This document shows positions 43,843 through 55,134 of a DNA stretch of 64,000 nucleotides, piece by piece. The position numbers were made by a program, and so were the translations under genes. Source of the stretch: Dallia pectoralis (taxonomy: Eukaryota > Chordata > Actinopteri > Esociformes > Umbridae); assembly GCA_029465975.1 (NCBI GenBank), contig CM055755.1, positions 633,430-697,429 of the forward strand, given 5' to 3'. The notes under the pieces were generated by a model. That model ran no database searches. It was not told the DNA's origin and worked only from the letters and a program-made list of their open reading frames with translations. How positions within the stretch are numbered: position 1 is the first letter of the stretch; the number at the start of each line of letters is the position of its first letter.

Positions 43843-44045
43843 ATATGTGCGACAGAGATATGTGCGACAGAGATATGTGCGACAGAGATATGTGCGACAG
43901 AGATATGTGCGGCAGAGATATGTGCGACAGAGATATGTGCGACAGAGATATGTGCGGCAGAGATATGTGCGACAGAGATATGTGCGGCAGAGATATGTGC
44001 GGCAGAGATATGTGCGGCAGAGATATGTGGGCAGAGATAAGATAT
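43843..44045 (+). repeat. 15-bp minisatellite, about 13 copies
   Basis: AGATATGTGCGACAG with a GCGGCAG variant. The period of five codons keeps several frames open. Confidence 0.95.
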
Positions 44046-44303
44046 GTGACTCTCTGGCTCTCTGGCATTCAACGGATTGCCTAGATTTTCCCCTCATAGA
44101 TTCCCATTTAAAGGTTCTATCCTCTGTTCTCCCTGAAGAAAATGTGATCATTAATAACTAAAGTCTGAGATCCCCGAGTCTGGTGCTGTAGGATGAGATT
44201 GGAGACCTCTGAGAACCTAAAAATATCATGGGTGATCTATTATTCATGTGTGGTAGTCCTCCCGCCCCCTGACAGATGAAAGCCATTATGACAGCAAGAC
44301 GTG

Positions 44304-44398
44304 TGTCCTAAATGCCACCCCCTTCCTTGTAGTGCACAACCCATCTACAGGCTCTGCTCAAGGCTACTGCCCCACAGGGAATATTTGTCAATTGGGAC
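44304..44398. mobile_element. dispersed short palindromic repeat, degenerate copy
   Basis: Left TGTCCTAAATGCCACCCCCT and TAGTGCACAACC, centre GGCTCTGCTCAAGGCTACTG, right CAGGGAATATTTGTCAATTGG. Same plan as the copies at 8724 and 45509. Confidence 0.55.
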
Positions 44399-45254
44399 GG
44401 TGCCAGGGGCTCTGGACCTGCTAGTGGCCTTGTTGGACACCTCCAGAAGTGACGGCCAATCGTTGATCATTCTGGTCACCTGATCATGTTCCTATTGATC
44501 CAGCAACCATGTCCTGGTGCAAAGGATTATGGGACAGCTTGGTGCTGTCGTCCATCTGATGTCTTTCGGATCACTAACCAAACACACAGTGTTTTACAAC
44601 AGAACCGGCTTCCACCACGGTTGAGACAGAACCAGCAACCACAGAACTTAATGGAGCAGAGAAAATGACAGCAGAATAGAACTCAGAAAGACAGAACAGA
44701 CCATTTACATTACACTGGAGAGCTGAATATGTGGTGCCTTATTCCACCCAGAAGAATAGAGAGGACATAGTTGGGATAGAGAGAGAAAGAGAAATGAGGA
44801 GAGAGAGATGTAATGTAGGTATTGAGTACTTGGTCATGTTGATAAGTGTCCTCTGTTGTCATCTGTAATCATCTAATCTGCTGGTCTGGTGACTGTAACA
44901 CATTATAAGTGTCCTCTGTTGTCATCTGTAATCATCTAATCTGCTGGTCTGGCGACTGTAACACATTATAAGTGTTTGTAATCCAGGGTCGAGACACTTG
45001 CAAAACGATTTTATTTTAAAGGTGAATACCGTTCATTATGTGTCCAGGTTCACAGATAGATATTGTCATTAAAAAAACATAGTTAACACAGTTTTTTATT
45101 AGTCAAAAGGCAGAGATCTTTGGATGTGTGTACTTTAGTTGATCTCTCAGGGGTACAGTTTAGACAAAGACTCTGGATTTAAGATGTTCTGAAGAACCTT
45201 TTGACATTTGAGTCTTTCTCAACTGCTGCTGAATTCTCAGAATACTTGTGGGGG

Positions 45255-45415
45255 GAGGTTTCTTCTTTCTTTGCTTTTCTCTCATATCTCTCCTATCTGT
45301 CTCTTCTATCTCTCTCTATCTCTCTCTCTCTCCTTTCTATCTCTCTTCTCTCTCTCTCTTGTCTCTCTCTTCTCTCTCTTTTTCTCTCCTTCTCTTGTCT
45401 CTCTCCTATCTCTAT
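45255..45415 (+). repeat. CT-rich low-complexity tract
   Basis: TCTCTCTCTC and TTGTCTCTCTC steps. It is followed at 45419 by CAG, but no teneurin codons follow, so it is not treated as an acceptor. Confidence 0.85.
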
Positions 45416-45508
45416 TGCAGTGTTTGATGTCAGTGTTTAAATCATTTGTTTCTGAGGTAAGGGAATCACTTCCCCATGAGTCCCTGCTTCACATCTGAAG
45501 AGTGGATT

Positions 45509-45627
45509 CTGCATCCTAAATGGTACAATAGTCCTTACAGAGTGAAGTACTCTTGACCGGTGACACATAGGGCTCTGGTAAAAGGAAGTGAATAAGAACT
45601 GTGAATTGGAATTAGTTTGGGACACGG
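45509..45627. mobile_element. dispersed short palindromic repeat copy
   Basis: Left CTGCATCCTAAATGGTACAA, then GTGAAGTACTCTTGACC, centre ACATAGGGCTCTGGTAAAAG, right end AGTTTGGGACAC. The TTGACC / GGTAAAA inner arms and the outer arms face each other. Confidence 0.55.
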
Positions 45628-46139
45628 ACACCCTCTGGTGCCAGAAGGAAGAGTGCCCATTCAGCTAGAAGGAGTGCTCATTCAGCTCAGACTTTCTGAA
45701 ATAAACTCTCAGCATGACTGACTAATAGGAAACCAACAGAAAGTAGGAAGCAAACAGGAAGTAGGAAACAAACAGGAAGCAGTAAACCAACAGGAAGTAG
45801 GAAACAAACAAGAAGCAGGAAACCAACAGGAAGTATGAAACCAACAGGAAGTTCTAAATTGTCAGACTGGGTCATATCTAGTTGTTATAAACAGTCAGAC
45901 TGGGTCATATCTAGTTGCGTTAGATACCAGTTCTAATATTAACATATATATATATATTATTATATTATAATATATATATAATATATGCACTGGTATAGAT
46001 GGCAGTTTGATGTTAGCAGATAGCTACTCAGCTAGGAAGGTTACCTAATATATTAGTATGCGTTCCAAACAGCGTTCACTTCTCAGTGCACTACACACTA
46101 CATAGTGGAAAAGCTGACAATTGGTTACAGAGGAGTGTT

Positions 46140-46625
46140 GTTACACACACACATATATGTACACACACACACATATGTACAAACACACACACATATATGT
46201 ACACACAAACATCTATGTACACACACACACACATCTATGTACACACACACACTATTCTTTGTGTGACCAAGGTCCTCTGAAGGGGACAAGCTGATATAAT
46301 TAACATAAAGCTCTGGGTCCCGGAACGGAGACAACGAGGTGAAACAATGATTTGGCCAGGGGCGTGTGTGTGTGTGTGTCCTGGTGTGTGTGGCTGGGTG
46401 AGTTTGACTTGTTGTGTGTGTTTGTATTTGTGTGTGTATGTGTTTTGTATAGGTGTGTTTGTATTTGTGTGTGTTTTGTATTGGTGTGTGTGTTGAGTGT
46501 GTTTTGTATTGTTGTGTGTGTGGGTTTGTATTGGTGTGTGTGTTTTGTATTGTTGTGTGTTTGTGTTGGTGTGTGTGTTTTGTATTGGTGTGTGTTTGTA
46601 TTGGTGTGTGTGTGTGTTTTGTTTT
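46140..46625 (+). repeat. CA-rich block followed by GT-rich block
   Basis: ACACACATATATGTAC steps (46143-46255) and, 100 bp later, GTGTGTTTTGTATTG steps (46360-46625). The two are in opposite base composition and could pair. Confidence 0.88.
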
Positions 46626-47106
46626 ATACAGCAGTCTAAAGTGTGTTAGTGCTCTTGCCAGGAGAAAGGACAGGTCAGTTTCCTACACACCCCTGTGTTA
46701 ATTGTCCCCAGTGTGTGGAAGCTGTTTAAGAACCACAGCTCCATGACAACAACCTAAAAAAAACAACCAGGGTCGAATTGAACAGGAAGTGATGGCGGTT
46801 GACTAGTGGTTTGTTAGGTTTATTTGTCATCTATATTTAAACCAATTATACCAGCTTCGAAATGCTGATGCAAACATTTAGTGAAATATTGAATTGTGCT
46901 GCCATGAGTTCAAAGGACATGGGGTTCTGCAGGGTTCTGGAGGGTTCTGGATGCATTGCTGCAGAGAGATTTTTTAGGGGTGGGTCTTTTGTGAGCTAGA
47001 ACAGCTTTACTCAAATCAATAATACACAAATACATATCTAGTCTGTAGGAATCGAAAAGGCTGAAAATCGTTTTAAGAGTCTCATCACACCAGTGAGAGC
47101 TGAGTC

Positions 47107-48305
47107 TGCCAGCCCTACCTGTGTGTTTGGGATGAGGTGTAGCCCTACCTGTGTGTTTGGGATGAGGTGTAGCCCTACCTGTGTGTTTGGGATGAGGTGT
47201 AGCCCTACCTGTGTGTTTGGGATGAGGTGTAGCCCTACCTGTGTATTTGGGATGAGGTGTAGCCCTACCTGTGTGTTTGGGATGAGGTGTAGCCCTACCT
47301 GTGTGTTTGGGATGAGGTGTAGCCCTACCTGTGTGTTTGGGATGAGGTGTAGCCCTACCTGTGTGTTTGGGATGAGGTGTAGCCCTACCTGTGTGTTTGG
47401 GATGAGGTGTAGCCCTACCTGTGTGTTTGGGATGAGGTGTAGCCCTACCTGTGTATTTGGGATGAGGTGTAGCCCTACCTGTGTGTTTGGGATGAGGTGT
47501 AGCCCTACCTGTGTATTTGGGATGAGGTGTAGCCCTACCTGTGTATTTGGGATGAGGTGTAGCCCTACCTGTGTGTTTGGGATGAGGTGTAGCCCTACCT
47601 GTGTATTTGGGATGAGGTGTAGCCCTACCTGTGTGTTTGGGATGAGGTGTAGCCCTACCTGTGTGTTTGGGATGAGGTGTAGCCCTACCTGTGTGTTTGG
47701 GATGAGGTGTAGCCCTACCTGTGTGTTTGGGATGAGGTGTAGCCCTACCTGTGTATTTGGGATGAGGTGTAGCCCTACCTGTGTATTTGGGATGAGGTGT
47801 AGCCCTACCTGTGTATTTGGGATGAGGTGTAGCCCTACCTGTGTGTTTGGGATGAGGTGTAGCCCTACCTGTGTGTTTGGGATGAGGTGTAGCCCTACCT
47901 GTGTGTTTGGGATGAGGTGTAGCCCTACCTGTGTATTTGGGATGAGGTGTAGCCCTACCTGTGTATTTGGGATGAGGTGTAGCCCTACCTGTGTGTTTGG
48001 GATGAGGTGTAGCCCTACCTGTGTGTTTGGGATGAGGTGTAGCCCTACCTGTGTGTTTGGGATGAGGTGTAGCCCTACCTGTGTATTTGGGATGAGGTGT
48101 AGCCCTACCTGTGTATTTGGGATGAGGTGTAGCCCTACCTGTGTGTTTGGGATGAGGTGTAGCCCTACCTGTGTGTTTGGGATGAGGTGTAGCCCTACCT
48201 GTGTGTTTGGGATGAGGTGTAGCCCTACCTGTGTATTTGGGATGAGGTGTAGCCCTAACTGTGTATTTGGGATGAGGTGTAGCCCTACCTGTGTATTTGG
48301 GAGTC
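47107..48305 (+). repeat. 30-bp minisatellite, about 40 copies, 1.2 kb
   Basis: The core is GGATGAGGTGTAGCCCTACC then TGTGTGTTTG. The only frequent variant is TGTATTTG. The copies are the most uniform in the window and the period is exactly 30 bp without indels. Frames of 409 (+) and 556 (-) codons are open through it for this reason alone. Confidence 0.96.
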
Positions 48306-48528
48306 TCTCTGTAACCTGTTAACATGTCGGTCTCTCTGCAATCTGTTAACATGTCTGTCTCTCTGTAACCTGTTAACATGTCTGTCTCTCTGTAACCTGT
48401 TAACATGTCTGTCTCTCTGTAACCTGTTAACATGTCTGTCTCTCTGTAACCTGTTAACATGTCTGTCTCTCTGTAACTTGTTGAAATGTCTGTCTCTCTG
48501 TAACCTGTTGAAATTTCTGTCTCTCCGT
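48300..48528 (+). repeat. tenm4: 27-bp minisatellite whose last unit is the acceptor, about 8 copies
   Basis: The unit is TGTCTGTCTCTCTGTAACCT, GTTAACA. The terminal unit reads TTTCTGTCTCTCCGTAG|CC, where GTAACC of the other units is GTAGCC. It abuts the 30-bp array on its left. Confidence 0.93.
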
Positions 48529-48530
48529 AG

Positions 48531-48650
48531 CCACGCCTGTGTGATCCGAGGTCAGGTTGTGACATCAGATGGAACACCACTGGTAGGAGTAAACATCAGC
48601 TTTATCAACAACCCTGCTTATGGCTACACCATCACCAGGCAAGATGGAAG
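48531..48650 (+). CDS. tenm4: tenm4 exon: start of TTR (transthyretin-related) domain
   Basis: The exon is 120 nt with donor GTGAGG at 48651. The translation SHACVIRGQVVTSDGTPLVG then VNISFINNPAYGYTITRQDG is the conserved carboxypeptidase-regulatory-like beta-sandwich opening of the teneurin head. TENM4 has HACVIRGQV-TSDGTPLVG and VNISF-NNP. NIS is a sequon. Its last two bases (AG) and T of the next exon encode Ser (QDGSFDL). Confidence 0.94.
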
Positions 48651-48654
48651 GTGA

Positions 48655-48790
48655 GGCACCAATACACACCAATACACACCAATACACACCAGATACACAT
48701 CAATACACACCAGATATACACCAATACACACCAGATATACACCAATACACACCAATACACACCAATATACACCAATATACCTCTCTCTAC
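48655..48790 (+). repeat. 12/14-bp minisatellite beginning at the donor
   Basis: CACCAATACACA and CACCAGATACACA steps follow GTGAGG directly. Its end (CTACACCATCACCAGGCAAGA, 48787-48808) repeats exon bases 48627-48643 (CTACACCATCACCAGGCAAGA), another copy of exon sequence in the intron. Confidence 0.88.
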
Positions 48791-48794
48791 ACCA

Positions 48795-49240
48795 TCACCA
48801 GGCAAGACTATGTACAGACTCAGTGATTATGGTATTGACTCTGTACTGACTCAGTGATTATGGTCTGGACTATGTACTGACTCAGAGATTATGGTCTGGA
48901 CTATTACAGACTCAGTGATTATGGTCTGGACTATGTACAGACTCAGTGATTATGGTCTGGACTATGTACTGACTCAGAGATTATGGTCTGGACTGTGTAC
49001 TGACTCAGTGATTATGGTCTGGACTGTGTACAGACTCAGTGATTATGGTCTTGACTATGTACTGACTCAGTGATTATGGTCTGGACTATTACAGACTCAG
49101 TGATTATGGTCTTGACTCTGTACAGACTCAGTGATTATGGTCTTGACTCTGTACAGACTCAGTGATTATGGTCTTGACTCTGTACTGACTCAGTGATTAT
49201 GGTCTGGACTGTGTACAGACTCAGTGATTATGGTCTGGAC
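48795..49240 (+). repeat. about 31-bp minisatellite, about 13 copies
   Basis: The core is GACTCAGTGATTATGGTCTG then GACTATGTACA. CTGACTCAG/CAGACTCAG and TATTAC/TATGTAC variants occur. Confidence 0.93.
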
Positions 49241-49964
49241 ATGTATAGTGATAATTTCTGAAGCATACCCTTAAATCCACATGAAAATGGTTCTCTGACT
49301 ATAGAATTAAGCTTTTGTAATTTCTGGAATTTCTTTATGGAGATATGGTCTATTTCCTTCCAATATGTTCTTCCACCTAATCAAACATGAGCTGAAAAGC
49401 GGTTATCTTGGCAAAGGGCTGCGTGCACAACTAGATCTGGCATGTTTTTGAACAAAATGATTATTTCTTTCTTTGAACAATTTTCCATCTATCTAAGTCA
49501 ATTATTTTTGTCCCTCACTTGCTTTTGCAATGTAAACACATGTTGGCCATGCAAATAATGTCCTGTGAAATAGAATTGAACATTGAGAAGAGCAAGTGGA
49601 GAAGAATGAATAAAGGAGAATGGAGAAAAGAGAGAGAGAGATGTTGAACAGGAACAGCACAGACCTCAGAATATAGAGGAAAATATCAGAAAATATCATA
49701 TCAATTAAACCAAAACGTGATCAAGCTATGAGAGGAGTAGGATAGAAATCTGTTAGCAATGTTCTATATTAAACGTTAGTATTCTTACCTGTCATCTATG
49801 AATGGCTATTATACATGTCTAATTGCTTTTGTCCTTATCTTGTTTCATGTCTTTTTTAGTTTGTTTGTTTCAGTGGCTTTAGCGATGTGGGTACAGGTTT
49901 TTATGCCAATAAAACACCTTTAAACGTTGAATTTAGAAAGAGGAAAGAAGGAATGGTATAGCAT

Positions 49965-50395
49965 GAAGTAGCCTGGAGGTTATCCAGGAGACTAGCCTGG
50001 AGGTTATCCAGGAGACTAGCCTGGAGGTTATCCAGGAGTTTAGCCTGGAGGTTATCCAGGAGACTAGCCTGGAGGTTATCCAGGAGACTAGCCTGGAGGT
50101 TATCCAGGAGACTAGCCTGGAGGTTATCCAGGAGACTAGCCTGGAGGTTATCCAGGAGGTTATCCAGGAGTTTAGCCTGGAGGTTATCCAGGAGTTTAGC
50201 CTGGAGGTTATCCAGGAGATTAGCCTGGAGGTTATCCAGGAGACTAGCCTGGAGGTTATCCAGGAGATTAGCCTGGAGGTTATCCAGGAGACTAGCCTGG
50301 AGGTTATCCAGGAGATTAGCCTGGAGGTTATCCAGGAGACTAGCCTGGAGGTTATCCAGGAGATTAGCCTGGAGGTTATCCAGGAGATTATCATA
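49965..50395 (+). repeat. 24-bp minisatellite, about 18 copies
   Basis: TAGCCTGGAGGTTATCCAGG then AGAC, AGAT or AGTT. CCTGGAGGTTATCCAGG is an inverted pair, so each unit can form a small hairpin. Repeats reach within about 35 nt of the acceptor at 50430. Confidence 0.95.
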
Positions 50396-50430
50396 TGTTA
50401 CATACATCCTGTTTGTCTGTTCTTTCCTAG

Positions 50431-50692
50431 TTTTGACCTGGTGACCAACGGAGGCGTGGCCATCGCCCTGCACTTTGAGCGTGCTCCGTTCATCACCCAG
50501 GAACACACCCTGTGGTTACCATGGGGCCTCTTTTTCGTCATGGATACCATTGTGATGCGACACGAGGAGAATGAGATCCCCAGCTGTGATGTCAGCAGTT
50601 TCACCCGGCCCTCCCCCGTAGTGTCACCTGCCCCCCTAACAACGTATGCTGGTGCCTGCTCTGAGAGGGGGAACGTGGTACCTGAAATACAG
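50431..50692 (+). CDS. tenm4: tenm4 exon: TTR domain to FN-plug junction
   Basis: Acceptor TGTTCTTTCCTAG ends at 50430 and donor GTACTG starts at 50693. The exon is 262 nt and leaves phase 0. It encodes SFDLVTNGGVAIALHFERAP then FITQEHTLWLPWGLFFVMDT, IVMRHEENEIPSCDVSSFTR, PSPVVSPAPL and CSERGNVVPEIQ. TENM4 has FERAPFITQEHTLWLPW, RHEENEIPSCD and VPEIQ followed by ALQE, which is how the next exon begins. The FN-plug that starts here closes the bottom of the YD barrel in the folded head. Confidence 0.94.
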
Positions 50693-50809
50693 GTACTGTC
50701 CATAGAGAATATATACAAACCCTGGGGTGTGTTTGCCAATTAGAGCTGTACAAAGTGATGAGGTATACAGGCTCATATAACACGTCTATCATGCGTTTAT
50801 AAGTGACCG

Positions 50810-51125
50810 TGTTAATGGTAACTCAGTCCACAGCTCATACATCAGCCACTAAGGTAATGGTTAATCAGTCCACAGCTCATACATCAGCCACTAAGGTAAT
50901 GGTAACTCAGTCCACAGCTCATACATCAGCCACTAAGGTAATGGTAACTCAGTCCACAGCTCATACACCAGCCACTAATATAATGGTAACTCAGTCCACA
51001 GCTCATACACCAGCCACTAAGAAAATGGTAACTCAGTCCACAGCTCATACACCAGCCACTAAGAAAATGGTAACTCAGTCCACAGCTCATACATCAGCCA
51101 CTAAGGTAATGGTAACTCAGTCCTC
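50810..51125 (+). repeat. 42-bp minisatellite, about 7.5 copies
   Basis: The core is GGTAACTCAGTCCACAGCTC then ATACATCAGCCACTAAGGTAA. Period divisible by three. Confidence 0.95.
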
Positions 51126-51345
51126 TGGCAGCTGGGTGATTTTATCTGGTCAGTGTAATTGGTGGCAGGAAAAACTGTCCATTTACAATGTGCATCGTAC
51201 TGTCTAAGAGCAGAATGATGATGATTACATCACCTCCTCAGAAAACACCCGGGACACTTTTTAATTTTCTCTGAGGTTTCACATTTCACAGGGAGAGTTT
51301 AAATGGCCACACTGACACTATTTTGTTCCATCTTCTAGACATGAT

Positions 51346-51346
<1 letters not shown>

Positions 51347-51394
<48 letters not shown>

Positions 51395-51436
51395 TGTGTG
51401 TCTGTGTGTCTGTGTGTCTGTGTGTCTGTGTGTGTG
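51347..51436 (+). repeat. (GT)n microsatellite with GTCT end
   Basis: TGTGTG run passing into CTGTGTGT steps. Confidence 0.94.
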
Positions 51437-52024
51437 GTCTCTATAATGAATCTGTCCCACTGTAGTCTACTATGATTTATTACAATAACACACATTGCTC
51501 TCCTCTGTTTGGAACACTGCTCTCTTTCCACCATCCCAGTCGCACCTCTCTGTCTCTGTTCCACCATCTCTCTCTCTTTTTGTCCTCTCTCTTTCTCTCT
51601 TTCTCTCTTTCTCTCTTTATCCCTCTCTCCTTATCTATTTCACACTGTATTTACCCTTCTGTGTCTCACGCTCTTTTTGTCTGTCTGTTTTTTGTCTCTC
51701 TCTGTATCTGTCAGTCTCTCTGTCTCTTGTCTCTCGTCCACCACCATGGGAGGGCTAAAAGCCAGCTTCCACACTGCAAGATAATTCAGATCAATGAATC
51801 CAGCTCTACAATCCAGTGCTCTTTGACCTGTTATAATACAACAGTAGAAGAGACCACTGGTTCCTTAACAATGCATTAATGAAATAGCTTTAATTGTCTT
51901 GACCTGTTGCACGGGTCATTAGGATGCTGGATGGTGTGAGCCAGACCAACCTGTTGACATGACCTCTAACACCTGACCTCTTTAGCCAATGTTAATCATG
52001 TGCAGCATGATACTTTAGAGCCCA

Positions 52025-52595
52025 TGTCTATATAACTATATTGATTATGATTATAAAGGCTGAACTAATACTATATTGATTATGAGTATAAAGGCTGAAC
52101 TAATACTATATTGATTATGAGTATAAAGGCTGAACTGATACTATATTGATTATGATTATAAAGGCTGAACTGATACTATATTGATTATGATTATAAAGGC
52201 TGAACTGATACTATATTGATTATGATTATAAAGGCTGAACTGATACTATATTGATTATGATTATAAAGGCTGAACTGATACTATATTGATTATGATTATA
52301 AAGGCTGAACTGATACTATATTGATTATGATTATAAAGGCTGAACTGATACTATATTGATTATGATTATAAAGGCTGAACTGATACTATATTGATTATGA
52401 TTATAAAGGCTGAACTGATACTATATTGATTATGATTATAAAGGCTGAACTGATACTATATTGATTATGATTATAAAGGCTGAACTGATACTATATTGAT
52501 TATGATTATAAAGGCTGAATTGATACTATATTCATTATTATTGTAAAGGCTGAACTGATACTATATTTATTATGATTATAAAGGCTTAACTGATA
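52025..52595 (+). repeat. 35-bp AT-rich minisatellite, about 16 copies
   Basis: The core is ACTATATTGATTATGATTAT then AAAGGCTGAACTGAT. Confidence 0.95.
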
Positions 52596-52639
52596 TCAAT
52601 ATATTCATACTCAGAGAATCACCTGTTTCCTAAGCAGGT

Positions 52640-54107
52640 TCTCCTACTGAACATTCCGTCATATCGTCCTGTCCCAGGCTCTCCTGCTGAACACTATTTA
52701 TTATACTGAACATTCCGTCATATCGTCCTGTCCCAGGCTCTCCTGCTGAACACTATTTATTATACTGAACATTCCGTCATATCGTCCTGTCCCAGGCTCT
52801 CCTGCTGAACACTATTTATTATACTGAACATTCTGTCATATCGTCCTGTCCCAGGCTCTCCTGCTGAACACTATTTATTATACTGAACATTCCGTCATAT
52901 CGTCCTGTCCCAGGCTTTCCTGCTGAACACTATTTATTATACTGAACATTCCGTCATATCGTCCTCCTGCTCCCAGGCATATCTCCTCCCAGCTGAACAC
53001 TATTTATTATACTGAACATTCTGTCATATCGTCCTGACCCAGGCTCTCCTGCTGAACACTATTTATTATACTGAACATTCTGTCATATCGTCCTGTCCCA
53101 GGCTCTCCTGCTGAACACTATTTATTATACTGAACATTCTGTCATATCGTCCTGCTCCCAGGCTCTCCTGCTGAACACTATTTATTATACTGAACATTCT
53201 GTCATATCGTCCTGTCCCAGGCTCTCCTGCTGAACACTATTTATTATACTGAACATTCCCAGGCTGTCATATCGTCCTGTCCCAGGCTCTCCTGCTGAAC
53301 ACTATTTATTATACTGAACATTCCGTCATATCGTCCTGTCCCAGGCTCTCCTGCTGAACACTATTTATTATACTGAACATTCCGTCCGTCCTGTCCCAGG
53401 CTCTCCTGCTGAACACTATTTATTATACTGAACATTCCGTCATATCGTCCTGTCCCAGGCTCTCCTGCTGAACACTATTTATTATACTGAACATTCTGTC
53501 ATATCGTCCTGTCCCAGGCTCTCCTGCTGAACACTATTTATTATACTGAACATTCTGTCATATCGTCCTGTCCCAGGCTCTCCTGCTGAACACTATTTAT
53601 TATACTGAACATTCTGTCATATCGTCCTGTCCCAGGCTCTCCTGCTGAACACTATTTATTATACTGAACATTCTGTCATATCGTCCTGTCCCAGGCTCTC
53701 CTGCTGAACACTATTTATTATACTGAACATTCTGTCATATCGTCCTGTCCCAGGCTCTCCTGCTGAACACTATTTATTATACTGAACATTCTGTCATATC
53801 GTCCTGTCCCAGGCTCTCCTGCTGAACACTATTTATTATACTGAACATTCTGTCATATCGTCCTGTCCCAGGCTCTCCTGCTGAACACTATTTATTATAC
53901 TGAACATTCCGTCATATCGTCCTGTCCCAGGCTCTCCTGCTGAACACTATTTATTATACTGAACATTCCGTCATATCGTCCTGTCCCAGGCTCTCCTGCT
54001 GAACACTATTTATTATACTGAACATTCCGTCATATCGTCCTGTCCCAGGCTCTCCTGCTGAACACTATTTATTATACTGAACATTCCGTCATATCGTCCT
54101 GTCCCAG
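52640..54107 (+). repeat. tenm4: 59-bp minisatellite with a full 3' splice site in each unit, about 25 copies
   Basis: The unit is GCTCTCCTGCTGAACACTAT, TTATTATACTGAACATTCCG, TCATATCGTCCTGTCCCAG. TACTGAAC looks like a branch point, and about 26 nt later comes the pyrimidine-rich CGTCCTGTCCCAG. The last unit's CAG is the real acceptor at 54107, and the exon begins GCTCTCC, the same seven bases that open every unit. C/T variants (TTCCGT, TTCTGT) are blocked. Confidence 0.96.
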
Positions 54108-54375
54108 GCTCTCCAGGAAGACGTGCCCCTCCCAGGGACTGACATGTTGTTGAGCTACCTGAGCAGCAGGACCGCTGGGTACAAGTCCATCCTGCGGGTG
54201 ACCCTGACCCACCCCAGTGTGCCCTTTAACCTGATGAAGGTGCATCTGATGGTAGCCGTGGAGGGACGGCTGTTCAGGAAGTGGTTTCCCGCTGCTCCTA
54301 ACCTACACTACGACTTTATCTGGGACAAGACTGACGTTTACAGCCAGAAGGTCTATGGGCTGTCTGAGGCATTTG
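54108..54375 (+). CDS. tenm4: tenm4 exon: FN-plug domain
   Basis: The exon is 268 nt, entered in phase 0, with donor GTAAGG at 54376. The translation ALQEDVPLPGTDMLLSYLSS then RTAGYKSILRVTLTHPSVPF, NLMKVHLMVAVEGRLFRKWF, PAAPNLHYDFIWDKTDVYSQ and KVYGLSEAF matches TENM4 through YLSSRT-GYKS, LTHP-(I/V)PFNLMKVHL and RLFRKWF. The start is placed at GCT because the previous exon ends ...VPEIQ in phase 0 and ALQE is the conserved continuation. Confidence 0.95.
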
Positions 54376-54619
54376 GTAAGGGTGTTTGGTAATTGGACAG
54401 TTATAATTAATTGACTAATTGGCTGTTTGGTATTTCTTTGCTTAGTTGAACAAATCAATTGATTTATTACTTTATTGGCTGGTTAGGTTTGGTTAATTGG
54501 TTAGTTTCTGACTAATTGATTGTTTTAATATGTTCTTGTCTTTTTTCTATGGCCTTAAGTGTTTGATTGATGACAGGGTAAATTAATTCTGATAATTATG
54601 TGATGATTTGCTGTTGTAG

Positions 54620-54763
54620 TGTCGGTGGGTTTTGAATATGAGTCGTGTCCAGACCTGATCCTATGGGAGAAGCGAACAGCTGTCCTGCAGGGATACGAGA
54701 CGACAGCCTCTAATCTGGGCGGCTGGTCTCTGAACACTCACCATGCCCTCAACATCCACAGTG
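54620..54763 (+). CDS. tenm4: tenm4 exon: FN-plug, end
   Basis: Acceptor TTGCTGTTGTAG ends at 54619 and donor GTAAGG starts at 54764. The exon is 144 nt. It encodes VSVGFEYESCPDLILWEKRT then AVLQGYETTASNLGGWSLNT and HHALNIHSG. EYESCPDLILWEKRT and HHALNI are TENM4-like. The intron before it (54376-54619) is short (244 bp), free of tandem repeats and contains only AT-rich TTGGTTAATTGG-type sequence. Confidence 0.95.
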
Positions 54764-55134
54764 GTAAGGCTGAGAATAGCTCATATCAACTTAATTCAAC
54801 TTGATTGACTCGGCCATTTAAGAACTTTCCACTTTTTGGGATTTAGAAACTCCTTGGTTGCTTTGCCCAGTATGGATATTTTCTCATTTGAATGGACTTT
54901 GTGTTATCAAACCACAGCAACCAACTCAGAATGCAAATGTAAGGCCTAGTACCAAAAAAAACGCCAACTGTCCACATATGTTGGTCCCTTAAATGGGGGG
55001 AACCGATACAAACAGGTTGTTATTTACTCTCAAATAAAGGCTAATGATCTGTACGTTACCTCATCGCAGCAGGATCATTTCAAATATAAATGCTACAGTT
55101 CTTTTGCTGTCCAAATACGTATTGAAATGTACAT

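Larger units (their letters stand above)
42526..48530 (+). other. tenm4: tenm4 intron, remaining 6 kb to the TTR exon
   Basis: It includes arrays 42858-43762, 43843-44045, 47107-48305 and 48300-48528, GT/CA tracts, two dispersed palindromic repeats and two short tandem duplications (44845-44972, 45715-45860). An AT-only run lies at 45935-45990. Unique intervals 42630-42855, 44050-44300, 44400-44840, 44975-45255 and 46640-47095 contain nothing I can name. Confidence 0.7.
48651..50430 (+). other. tenm4: tenm4 intron (1.8 kb)
   Basis: An ACCAATACACACC array starts at the donor (48655-48790). A 31-bp array follows (48795-49240). Unique sequence spans 49245-49960 with no recognisable gene, and a 24-bp array (49965-50395) ends about 35 nt before the acceptor. 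Confidence 0.8.
50693..54107 (+). other. tenm4: tenm4 intron (3.4 kb)
   Basis: Arrays lie at 50810-51125, 52025-52595 and 52640-54107, with a (GT)n tract (51347-51436) and a CT tract (51540-51735). The pieces between them (51130-51345, 51740-52020) are unique and carry nothing recognisable. Confidence 0.8.

Noticed and set aside
45400..45500. Possible exon after pyrimidine tract and CAG at 45419
   Set aside because: The following codons do not fit teneurin, and the exons on either side (41642-41858 and 48531-48650) join in phase to the conserved sequence without it.
47107..48305. CRISPR-like regular 30-bp repeat
   Set aside because: Units are contiguous with no unique spacers, and the host is a vertebrate gene. 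It is a minisatellite.
46910..48580. Open frames of 409 (+) and 556 (-) codons
   Set aside because: The exact 30-bp repeat opens frames on both strands. The repeat peptides are artefacts.
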